Source: Sphingobacteriales bacterium (GTDB lineage: Bacteria > Bacteroidota > Bacteroidia > Chitinophagales > UBA2359). Taken from it: a stretch of DNA of 43,884 bases. Of the stretch, positions 36,773-43,884 are shown one piece after another. Both the position numbers and the translations under genes were made by a program. The first letter of the stretch is position 1. Every line of letters starts with the position of its first letter. The stretch covers positions 1 to 43,884 of the forward strand of contig JADKCK010000022.1 of NCBI GenBank assembly GCA_016718845.1, given 5' to 3'. A model generated the notes under the pieces. The model saw only the letters and a list, made by a program, of their open reading frames with translations, was not told the DNA's origin and did no database searches.

Positions 36773-37160
36773 AAAAGTGATTTTTTTTGGAGGACATATA
36801 AGCTAAAGAAGTTTGATAACGAAACACATAGCCTAAAAGAGAGTAAAGGTACGGAAAAATAAAAAACGAAGTGTATGACACCTTGTTTTTTGACAAAAAA
36901 AATGTAAAAACCTTGTTTTAGGTTACTTAAATTTGGTTATAAATGCCCTATATCGCCCAAAATAAAACAGCAATAAACAGAAACACATTTTTTAGCCAAA
37001 ACATTACCTATGGTTTAGTAATTAGTTGTAACTTTACGGTGTATTAAGGCAGTTCTTTGTTTAAAGTCTTCAAATTTTTTTAGCAGGGGGTAATCCACCT
37101 TGCTCAAAAAAAACGTGAAGACTTTTTTTGACGTAATGCCCAGCAAAAAAAAATTGTAAC
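36773..37160. other. divergent intergenic region prsW/purA
   Basis: 388 AT-rich bases between divergently transcribed genes. Apart from the TACCTTTA-type -7 for prsW I see no riboswitch or hairpin of note; a TAACTTTA at about 37032 could serve purA. Confidence 0.3.
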
Positions 37161-38423
37161 ATGATTGATGTATTATTAGGACTTCAGTGGGGCGATGAGG
37201 GTAAAGGTAAAGTGGTTGATTACTTTGCCCCACAGTACGATGTTGTTGCCCGTTTTCAGGGCGGACCCAATGCAGGACATACTTTGCACGTTAATGGCAC
37301 TAAATTGGTATTACACCAAGTGCCGTCGGGTATTTTGCACCCGCGTATCAACAACCTAATTGGTAGCGGTGTAGTACTTGATGCTATTACACTACAAAAA
37401 GAATGTAGCACACTTAATGCCATGGGTATTGGTGTGTACGATAATTTGTTGGTGTCGGAGCGTGCCAACCTTATTGTGCCCACACACCGTTTGTTAGACA
37501 AAGCATCGGAATTAGCCAAAGGCAAAGAAAAAATTGGCTCGACACTTAAAGGTATAGGACCCGCTTATATGGACATGACCGGGCGAAATGCACTGCGAGT
37601 AGGCAATATTATGCAAGCCGATTTTGATGCCGAGTACAGAAAGCTGCGTACCAAACACCTGCGTTTACTAAGTACCTACGGCTTTGAAGAAGATTTTGCC
37701 GACCAAGAAGCCGAGTTTTTTGCCGCCGTTGAGTTTTTGCGCGGCTTAAAAATTGTAAACGGCGAGTATTGGATGAACGAACAACTGCTACAAAACCGCC
37801 CCGTACTTGCCGAGGGCGCACAGGGTAGTATGTTAGATGTTACGTTTGGTACATTTCCGTTTGTCACCTCGTCGCATACATTGGCAGGGGGCGTTTGCAC
37901 AGGCTTGGGTATTGCACCTAAGCACATCCGCGAGGTAATTGGCGTATCAAAAGCCTATTGCACAAGGGTAGGTAGCGGACCTTTCCCGACAGAATTGGAG
38001 GACGAAACAGGAGAGCGTTTGCGCCAAATTGGCAGCGAATTTGGTGCCACAACAGGGCGCCCGCGCCGTTGCGGTTGGATAGATTTGGTAGCCCTAAACT
38101 ATGCTTGTATGGTTAATGGCGTAACACAATTGGTTATCACCAAATTTGATGTCTTGGACACTTTTGAAGAGTTACAGGTTTGCACCGCTTATCAAATAAA
38201 CGACCAACTAACTACACAACTGCCCTTTGACCTTAGTAAAACCGACATAAAACCACAGTACCAAACTTTTAAAGGTTGGCAGACCGAAACTGCCAATTTT
38301 AGGCATAAAGCCCAATTGCCACAAGCCATACACCGTTATACGGCTTTCTTAGAAAAAGAACTGCATACCCCTATCCGTTTTATATCAAACGGGCCCGCAC
38401 GCGAGCAAATTGTACAAGTGTAA
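37161..38423 (+). CDS. purA: adenylosuccinate synthase
   Basis: 420 residues, MIDVLLGLQWGDEGKGKVVD: GDEGKGK P-loop at 11-17 with catalytic Asp 12, GGPNAGHT (catalytic His about 40), GSTLKGIGPAYMDMTGRNAL for IMP binding, FVTSSHTLAGGVCTGLGI and GATTGRPRRCGWIDLVAL, KFDVLDTFEELQVC at the nucleotide base site. It makes adenylosuccinate from IMP, aspartate and GTP, the first committed step to AMP. Intact, normal length; ended by a hairpin 29 bases after the stop. Confidence 0.97.
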   Translation: MIDVLLGLQWGDEGKGKVVDYFAPQYDVVARFQGGPNAGHTLHVNGTKLVLHQVPSGILHPRINNLIGSGVVLDAITLQKECSTLNAMGIGVYDNLLVSERANLIVPTHRLLDKASELAKGKEKIGSTLKGIGPAYMDMTGRNALRVGNIMQADFDAEYRKLRTKHLRLLSTYGFEEDFADQEAEFFAAVEFLRGLKIVNGEYWMNEQLLQNRPVLAEGAQGSMLDVTFGTFPFVTSSHTLAGGVCTGLGIAPKHIREVIGVSKAYCTRVGSGPFPTELEDETGERLRQIGSEFGATTGRPRRCGWIDLVALNYACMVNGVTQLVITKFDVLDTFEELQVCTAYQINDQLTTQLPFDLSKTDIKPQYQTFKGWQTETANFRHKAQLPQAIHRYTAFLEKELHTPIRFISNGPAREQIVQV

Positions 38424-38451
38424 CTTTGGGTTAGATAATAAGCAAAAGCAA

Positions 38452-38494
38452 TAAAAAAACGCACCATCTTTATATAAAGATAGTGCGTTTTTTT
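38452..38494. terminator. hairpin terminator after purA
   Basis: AAAAAACGCACCATCTTTAT faces ATAAAGATAGTGCGTTTTTT with a single C-A mismatch and T run. Confidence 0.85.
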
Positions 38495-38548
38495 ACGATG
38501 ATTTATTGGTAACTGCTGTTAAGCACTACGCTATTCTAATGTTATTTA

Positions 38549-38817
38549 GGACACAGATTTTACGGATGAGACACGGATGAAGATAGATTATTATTTAGTG
38601 ATTCAGGAAGATTTATTTTATACTGCATTATGGCTAATACCTGATTTTATCACCCCAAAGCTCATTTATTGAACAATCATTTATTGCTAAACAAACAGAT
38701 AAACCATCAGTATTATATTAAATGACTATTATATTATGCCTTTTGTTTAGATTTGGACTTTAAATCAACATTAAATCATTTCCTAAAATCTGTGTCAAAT
38801 CCGTAAAATCTGTGTCC
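38549..38817. repeat. 19-bp inverted repeats enclosing an AT-rich, gene-free 231-bp core
   Basis: GGACACAGATTTTACGGAT at 38549-38567 and its exact complement at 38799-38817. The right arm also has AAAATCTGTGTC twice in direct repeat (38785-38796, 38805-38816), the left arm a degenerate GACACGGAT. The core has no supported gene. It resembles a MITE or solo inverted-repeat element; no clear target duplication. Confidence 0.6.
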
Positions 38818-38842
38818 TTATGTGCGTAACATGTGTTGGTAA

Positions 38843-39496
38843 TTAAATATTGGCTAACAATTTGGCTTTAGCGGCTTTAAATTCATCGTCCGACAACAGC
38901 CCCTTATCTTTCAAATCGCCCAGCATTTTTATTTGGTCTACAATGTCGTTGGTTTTGGGCATTTCTTTGGGTGGCGTTTCGGTATTATTGCCGTTGTTGC
39001 TGTTGTTACCATTTTTGCCCATATTTTTTGCCATTTCTTTGCCTTTTTTCAGTTCTTGTTCGTACAGTTTGCGGAAGGCTTCGGCATCAAAATTTTCGTT
39101 TGTGCCACCTGTCTCGTAGTGCGACACAAACACCTGCCCAATGGCGTAGGTAGATGCACTTGAGGTAAGTGCCATAGTAGCACTGCCCAATGCCGTGCCA
39201 ATAACGGGTATACCTTTAAGTGCCGACGAGCCTAATCGAGCCAAAATACCACCTGTAAAAGCAGATAAATAATTTTTGATTTGGTTTTCGGAAAAAGTAT
39301 GCTCGTATAGGCTAGACAATTGGCGCAACATCTCTATCTGTACGGCGGCAACAGCTACCATATCTACGCCAGGTATAGGCACTAAGCCAGCACCGCCAGC
39401 AAATAACATGTGGTTTTGCACAATTTTTTGTGCTTGTTCTTTACGGTTCATTGGTTTAAATTTTGATGCGATAGTGTCGAAAATAGACTTTATCAT
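38843..39496 (-). CDS. DUF697 (YcjF-like) membrane-associated protein with C-terminal SHOCT domain
   Basis: 217 residues from ATG 39496 (MIKSIFDTIASKFKPMNRKE); a GTG 27 bases upstream is possible but less likely. DUF697 core: AQKIVQNHMLFAGGAGLVPI, PGVDMVAVAAVQIEMLRQLS and a glycine-rich double helix ILARLGSSALKGIPVIGTALG (two membrane-dipping helices). A Lys/Asn/Gly linker (GKNGNNSNNGNNTETPPKE) leads to a SHOCT module DIVDQIKMLGDLKDKGLLSDDEFKAAKAKLL at the C-terminus. SHOCT modules usually help oligomerisation. Role unknown. Intact. Confidence 0.85.
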   Translation of the reverse strand: MIKSIFDTIASKFKPMNRKEQAQKIVQNHMLFAGGAGLVPIPGVDMVAVAAVQIEMLRQLSSLYEHTFSENQIKNYLSAFTGGILARLGSSALKGIPVIGTALGSATMALTSSASTYAIGQVFVSHYETGGTNENFDAEAFRKLYEQELKKGKEMAKNMGKNGNNSNNGNNTETPPKEMPKTNDIVDQIKMLGDLKDKGLLSDDEFKAAKAKLLANI

Positions 39497-39605
39497 GTTG
39501 TTGTTTCTGTTTGTATAGTACACGACAATAAAACACCCAAATTAGTTCCCTAAACCCAAAATATTTTTTTAAAAGGGCAGTTTTTTGTTTAATACGGTAT
39601 ATCTG

Positions 39606-39641
39606 CCAAAAAATTAGACCCCGAATAACATATTCGGGGTC
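39606..39641 (-). terminator. terminator of the cysteine-rich secreted gene
   Basis: GACCCCGAATA at 39617-39627 pairs with TATTCGGGGTC at 39631-39641 across a 3-base loop; on the minus strand a TAATTTTTTGG tail follows. About 90 bases downstream of the stop at 39730. Confidence 0.75.
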
Positions 39642-39729
39642 ATTCTTTTCAAATCGCTGCATTGTGTTTTTTGTTAATGGCGATTTATCCAATCTAACCT
39701 AATTTAGTAATATTGCGCAATCTAAGCCA

Positions 39730-40203
39730 TTATTTGGCAGATTCTAAGTAATCGGTAATTTTTTGGGCATCTTGGGGATAGGTTGCTTTTAAGGCTTCTA
39801 ACTTAGCCAAGTTTTCGTTGTAGGCTGTTAGGTTGTTGTTTTTTATGGCAACAAAAATTTGTTTGTAGCAGTTTAAAAACTCGCTTGAGCAATTGGTGCT
39901 TAAAAAATCTTTAAAAGCCTGTATTTTGCTTTCGTTTTTTAGCTTGGGTAGTTGGCTAAAATTGGTTGCAGGGTTAGCACTTTTGTAAACTATGGGTCCA
40001 GTAGGCTCGCACGAGGCATAAGCAAATCCCCAACTGCAACCACAATTAGCACGCGTTCCACGTCCGCAACTGCCCGACGAAGCACTAGAAAAAAGACAAT
40101 CGGCATGGCAACCTGCACCTTGTGCTTGTACAGTATTATCGAATACGAAAGAGAGAAGAGCTACAAAAGTAGCAGCGATGAATGAAAAGAAGTTGGTTTT
40201 CAT
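39730..40203 (-). CDS. secreted protein with eight cysteines, unknown function
   Basis: 157 residues. Signal peptide MKTNFFSFIAATFVALLSFV... cleaved after VQAQ (about residue 28). The mature N-terminus is Cys/Gly/Ser-rich: GAGCHADCLFSSASSGSCGR, then RANCGCSWGF, YASC (six cysteines), then a Pro/Lys-rich linker and a helical domain with two more cysteines (STNCSSEFLNCYKQIF). Eight cysteines suggest disulfides. A related NVQA signal and the 5' leader are shared with the two upstream genes, but the mature parts differ. No family recognised. Secreted or surface (inference). Confidence 0.75.
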   Translation of the reverse strand: MKTNFFSFIAATFVALLSFVFDNTVQAQGAGCHADCLFSSASSGSCGRGTRANCGCSWGFAYASCEPTGPIVYKSANPATNFSQLPKLKNESKIQAFKDFLSTNCSSEFLNCYKQIFVAIKNNNLTAYNENLAKLEALKATYPQDAQKITDYLESAK

Positions 40204-40281
40204 AACAAAAACGATTTAAAATTTGTGAAAAGATGTGTGTGAAAGGGTAAAATAAAGAGGTTACTATTGTCAAAAAACGGA

Positions 40282-40872
40282 TTAGTATCGGGTAGCCCAA
40301 TTGCCCACCGAGCCATCGCTGTATTGGTAGAGTGCTCCGCTACCGTTGGGCCAGTTGTTTGATATTTTCATGGTCAAATCGTGACCAAACGAGTTGGTAA
40401 TGCTGTTGGTGCTGGCAATATTACCTACGGTTTTTACGGCGGCTTGTTGGGCGGCGGCATCGCTCATGCCTCGTGCCAATGCTTGTTGATAAACGGCTTG
40501 TCCTTGTGCAATTAGTTGAGCTTCCATTACTTTGGCGTTGGCGTTTGCGTTGGCAATAATCTGATTAAAGATAGCTTCATACTCGGCGTAAGTGTCTTCG
40601 TAGGTTTTGTTCACCATGTCCATTAGCTCGTTGTAGTATCGTTGTTCGTCGGCTTTTTGCTGTTCCATAATTTTGTTGGCACTGTTCATGCCTTCGTTGT
40701 AGGTGTCTTCGTAGGTTTTGTTCACTGTACCCATCAGGTCGTTGTACATTTGTTGATACTCGGGTGTTTGTGTCCAGTCGGTATCTTGTGCTTGAAGCGT
40801 GGTGGTGTTTAACACCAAAGAAATAATAGCTACTGTAGCTACTGCTGCGAATGAAAAGAAGTTGGTTTTCAT
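40282..40872 (-). CDS. secreted helical protein with internal repeat, tandem copy 2
   Basis: 196 residues; signal MKTNFFSFAAVATVAIISLV ending LQAQ. The mature region has two near-identical helical repeats: MYNDLMGTVNKTYEDTYNEG and YNELMDMVNKTYEDTYAEYE, spaced 38 residues, then Ala/Gln-rich helices (IIANANANAKVMEAQLIAQG) and a C-terminal region SFGHDLTMKISNNWPNGSG ending YSDGSVGNWATRY. No family recognised. It is about 97-98% identical in DNA to the copy starting at 41541, with differences mostly synonymous, so recent duplication or gene conversion with purifying selection. Confidence 0.85.
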   Translation of the reverse strand: MKTNFFSFAAVATVAIISLVLNTTTLQAQDTDWTQTPEYQQMYNDLMGTVNKTYEDTYNEGMNSANKIMEQQKADEQRYYNELMDMVNKTYEDTYAEYEAIFNQIIANANANAKVMEAQLIAQGQAVYQQALARGMSDAAAQQAAVKTVGNIASTNSITNSFGHDLTMKISNNWPNGSGALYQYSDGSVGNWATRY

Positions 40873-40950
40873 AAAAAAAACGATTTAAAAATTTGTGAAA
40901 AGATGTGTGTGAAAGGGTAAAATAAAGAGGTTACTATTGTCAAAAAACGA

Positions 40951-41541
40951 TTAGTATCGGGTAGCCCAATTGCCCACCGAGCCATCGCTGTATTGGTAGA
41001 GTGCTCCGCTACCGTTGGGCCAGTTGTTTGATATTTTCATGGTCAGGTCGTGACCAAACGAGTTGGTAATGCTGTTGGTGCTGGCAATATTGCCTACGGT
41101 TTTTACGGCGGCTTGTTGGGCGGCGGCATCGCTCATGCCTCGTGCCAATGCTTGTTGATAAACGGCTTGCCCTTGTGCAATTAGTTGAGCTTCCATTACT
41201 TTGGCGTTGGCGTTGGCGTTGGCAATAATCTGATTAAAGATAGCTTCATACTCGGCGTAGGTGTCTTCGTAGGTTTTGTTTACCATGTCCATTAGCTCGT
41301 TGTAGTATCGTTGTTCGTCGGCTTTTTGCTGTTCCATAATTTTGTTGGCACTGTTCATGCCTTCGTTGTAGGTGTCTTTGTAGGTTTTGTTCACTGTACC
41401 CATCAGGTCGTTGTACATTTGTTGATACTCGGGTGTTTGTGTCCAGTCGGTATCTTGTGCTTGAAGCGTGGTGGTGTTAAACACCAAAGAGATGATAGCT
41501 ACTATAGCTACTGCTGCTAATGAAAAGAAGTTGGTTTTCAT
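40951..41541 (-). CDS. secreted helical protein with internal repeat, tandem copy 1
   Basis: 196 residues, MKTNFFSLAAVAIVAIISLV signal, otherwise differing from the downstream copy only in the signal peptide (FSL/FSF, AVAI/AVAT, VFNT/VLNT) and one K/E (TYKDTYNEG). Same internal repeat and C-terminus. Has its own promoter (41617-41649), unlike the next two genes, whose upstream sequences contain no recognisable promoter, so the three may be one transcript. Function unknown; exported. Confidence 0.85.
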   Translation of the reverse strand: MKTNFFSLAAVAIVAIISLVFNTTTLQAQDTDWTQTPEYQQMYNDLMGTVNKTYKDTYNEGMNSANKIMEQQKADEQRYYNELMDMVNKTYEDTYAEYEAIFNQIIANANANAKVMEAQLIAQGQAVYQQALARGMSDAAAQQAAVKTVGNIASTNSITNSFGHDLTMKISNNWPNGSGALYQYSDGSVGNWATRY

Positions 41542-41616
41542 AACAAAAACGATTTAAAATTTGTGAAGAGATGTTGAGTATTGTCAATTGCTTGTTTTTT
41601 GTTTCAATTGATAGTG

Positions 41617-41649
41617 CAAAGATACAGTGGTGATTAAAGGTATGCCAAA
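41617..41649 (-). promoter_or_regulatory. promoter of the secreted-protein cluster
   Basis: On the minus strand TTTG (41646-41649), 21-base spacer, TATCTTTG (41617-41624). About 75 bases upstream of the first ATG at 41541. Confidence 0.6.
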
Positions 41650-41829
41650 CCAAAAAAAGGGCAATTTTTAACTTTAGCTCATTCATCTGCAAAGCTAAAA
41701 TGCTACATAATGCGTTGATAATCAGTTAGTTATGTGTAGATTTGGCTAAATTTCTGGCTTTATTTTGGAGATTAAAAAAAACGTAAAAAAACTGTTTTTT
41801 TAGGCGATTATGGACAAAATAGGCAAAAA

Positions 41830-41883
41830 AAACGACCGAAGCCAATAACACCATATTAAAAGTGCTATTGGCTTCGGTCGTTT
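41830..41883. terminator. long hairpin terminator
   Basis: AAACGACCGAAGCCAATA at 41830-41847 and its perfect complement TATTGGCTTCGGTCGTTT at 41866-41883, 18-base loop; on the minus strand a long T run follows. Ends the gene at 41904. Confidence 0.85.
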
Positions 41884-41903
41884 AAACGGTTAAGAGGGTG
41901 CAA

Positions 41904-43461
41904 TTAATTGAGTATTTTAGTGGCTTGTCTTTCTGTCCACTCTACCATGCTACAGTTTGCCAACTTACTATCTATCCAATCTAAATAATGAATAACCTCG
42001 AAGGCTTCTTTTTCAAAATCTTCGTTTTGCAAGGGTGTTAATTTGTCGCGCAGATTTTGCAAAGCAATAATCATTTGGCGTTTATTGGGTATTTGCGATA
42101 CGTTTCGCATAAACCGCACTAAGTGCATTTCTACCTGATAATCGGATTGATGTTGGTGCAAAAAGCGGTAGGTAGCTCTGCCTAACGATTCGAGCAGTAG
42201 GTCGTTATCTAATTCAAAATGTATCAATAGATGTAAAATACGAGCATAACCATGATAAGCAGGCAAGGTTTCGAGGTTTTTATTGTCTAACAAAACGTTT
42301 AGCTCGTTGAGTGCGGCATCGTAGTTGCCCATATAAAAATAAAGGGCAGCAATACAAAACTGATAGTGCATTATGGCGGGCATTTGGCGTTGTGCAAATG
42401 GGTCGCAAATAAATTTTCATTCGAGGGATTAACGCAAGTGCTTTTGCATATTTTTTCCATTTGTAGTAGGCATCAAAGGGCGAGCCGTAAATGCAGCCCA
42501 ATATCGTTTCTATCGATTCGGGTTGCACCTTGTCGCCATATTCTTCGTACCAATTTGTTATTTCTTGTACCGTTTTTCAAAATTTGCCACATCGTTTAGC
42601 TGCGTAAGTGCCATTAGCACACCTTTGTAAGCCACCATATATTTTTGCACATTGCCCAACCTAAGCGACAAAGTATTAAATTGTGCCAATTGTAATTGTG
42701 CGTACTGCAATGCTTTTGTATAATCGGCTATCCACATATAGTAATCAAACCAAATGTTACAAAAAAACAAACGAGCGTTAAACGATAATGCTAAACTTAT
42801 ATTATCCATCAATGGATGCTCAATAATTTCTTTAAACTCCTGAGCATATTGTTCGTGTTTGCCTAATTGTTTGTCGCCTGTTTTATATAATAAATAGATG
42901 GTTTTAAGGTATAAGTTGTAGTATTGTTGGCTGTTGCTAACCACTGTAAAAACATGCTCTTTTTCGTATTGTAATTTCATTCGCTCGTCAAAGGTTTCGG
43001 CTTTGTAGGGCAGTATTTCGAGCAATAGGTTGATTAACTCAATATGCAAGGAATATTGATTGATGATGTTATCGGGATGTAAAAGTTTACGGGCAGCCTC
43101 TGCTTTTTTAGCAGCTTGTTCGCGCAAACCTCTATCTACCAATACTTCTACTTGGCGTATTTGTTAACAGCTTGTGTCGGGTGTTGCCTTCGGTGGCATC
43201 GTACATGGCTATACAATCAAGTATAAGATTTATAGGTAGTTTTAGCTGCCGAAAATTGTTTGGCAATTTTTTCTTTAAGCTAGTTTGTGTATCAGTTTTT
43301 CTTCGTCGTACAGTTCTTGTTTATCTATGGCATCAAATAGAGCAAATATGGGTTGTCTTTGCTGTCGGTTTGTTGTTTGTAGGCATATTTTTTAAAATAG
43401 GCTTTTTCGGCAATTGTTAGGGCTTTAATAAGGTCGAACAGGTCGGTGAGTAAGTTGCCAT
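41904..43461 (-). pseudogene. helical (TPR-like) protein of a Bacteroidota family, frameshifted
   Basis: Reading from ATG at 43461 with one base restored: LTDLFDLIKALTIAEKAYFK, then after further jumps DNPYLLYLM, KKLPNNF-type and LILDCIAMYDATEGNTRHKL, then a clean stretch QAAKKAEAARKLLHPDNIIN, YYNLYLKTIYLLYKTGDKQL, FFCNIWFDYYMWIADYTKAL (the tail of a helical pair), a jump near 42555, and FYMGNYDAALNELNVLLDNK, YHGYARILHLLIHFELDND, VIHYLDWIDSKLANCSMVEW to the stop at 41904. The ...LTDLxxLIKxLTxxEKxYFKxxA opening and closing Y-x-x-WIDSK pattern are those of an uncharacterised Bacteroidota TPR-like family of about 500 residues. Five or so indels. Confidence 0.55.
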
Positions 43462-43750
43462 ATCAACAAAGTTTATTGATGAATGATAGTACAAATTTAG
43501 CTCTTTTGTGTATTTATGTTGCATTGTGGGTATTTTTTATTTTTGCCTCAAAATCAACTATTTTTGTAGATACACCATGCAGTTAAACAATTTGTGTTGT
43601 AATCTGCAAACATTTAGCTATCATCTCTATAAACCATTTAAATGGTTGTTTATAACATTTCATTGTCTTTATTTTTTGCATCTATCCTAAAACCTTTTTG
43701 CTTGTTCGATTGTTTAGAGACTTATTTCATAACAGAATCTAACAAACACA

Positions 43751-43884
43751 TGTTAAACAAAAATTTACTTTTATTACTTGTTTTAGTATTTCAATCGCTG
43801 TTAAGCATTGCTCAAAACATGGGCATTATTAAAGGGCGTATCTACGACCCCATTAGCAACGAGCCCGTACCTTTTGCAAATGTG
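43751..43884 (+). CDS. TonB-dependent receptor (SusC/CarboxypepD_reg-like), 5' fragment
   Basis: Reaches the right edge. MLNKNLLLLLVLVFQSLLSI plus AQ is a signal peptide; the mature start NMGIIKGRIYDPISNEPVPF continues ANV, the beginning of a CarboxypepD_reg-like (DUF4480/SusC N-terminal) domain that precedes TonB-dependent outer-membrane receptors of Bacteroidota. Only 44 codons are inside the window, so plug and barrel cannot be checked. A carboxypeptidase-like regulatory domain protein without a barrel remains possible. Confidence 0.65.

Larger units (their letters stand above)
40204..41541 (-). repeat. 669-bp tandem duplication with leader reuse
   Basis: The three start codons are at 41541, 40872 and 40203, spaced exactly 669 bases. 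The unit is gene plus about 78 bp intergenic. The intergenic segment before the third gene is the same as before the second, and the homology goes on about 24 bases into the third coding sequence (ATGAAAACCAACTTCTTTTC) before the sequence diverges into an unrelated mature protein. Confidence 0.85.

Noticed and set aside
1..43884. tRNA, rRNA or known riboswitch
   Set aside because: No cloverleaf or recognised conserved core was found by eye; a covariance-model scan would be decisive.

Overview
The window looks like a chromosomal segment of an uncultured Bacteroidota, probably from the Chitinophagales/Saprospirales/Sphingobacteriales side of the phylum (family-level placement is inference). Support: a T9SS type B C-terminal domain, a PorU/gingipain-like C25 peptidase with an apparent C-terminal sorting region, a GldA-like ABC ATPase, a DUF4296 lipoprotein, a TonB-dependent-receptor N-terminus at the right edge, starts without Shine-Dalgarno sequences, and several TTTG(or TTG)-N16-23-TAnnTTTG promoters of the Bacteroidetes sigma type.

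Layout. 1-20 kb: almost every gene is recognisable but broken by many small indels: EGF-like lipoprotein, TlpA-like thioredoxin, aspartokinase, polysaccharide flippase, GldA-like ATPase, TrpF-like barrel, sulfotransferase, large T9SS type B cell-surface protein, and a ~5 kb C25 peptidase (PorU2-like). Inside this damaged block an IS66 element (12.32-13.95 kb) is perfectly open and has cut a DUF4375 gene. 19.8-20.8 kb holds two minisatellites, both of 21-bp period. 20.8-41.6 kb is mostly intact: small membrane protein, RsgA (start lost in a CT repeat), gamma-carbonic anhydrase, VOC protein, DUF4296 lipoprotein, serine hydrolase (2 frameshifts), cytochrome c lipoprotein, LPG-synthase-like flippase, flavin reductase plus fumarylacetoacetase (overlapping pair, aromatic catabolism), IleRS, Uma2 nuclease, esterase/beta-lactamase, Upp, PrsW, PurA, DUF697-SHOCT protein, and three secreted-protein genes of which two are near-identical tandem copies. 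41.9-43.5 kb is a broken gene for an unrecognised helical protein, and a TonB-dependent receptor starts at the edge.

No defence system, CRISPR array, rRNA or tRNA was recognised. The most unusual features are repetitive: (i) G-free, low-complexity leaders abutting or lying just upstream of at least six start codons, with a seventh running into the rsgA reading frame, always G-free on the coding strand; (ii) the 21-bp minisatellites; (iii) a 669-bp tandem duplication that has handed its leader and signal-peptide start to a different secreted protein; (iv) several dispersed or inverted repeats. The indel density on the left could be sequencing error rather than biology, and every 'pseudogene' call there should be read with that in mind.
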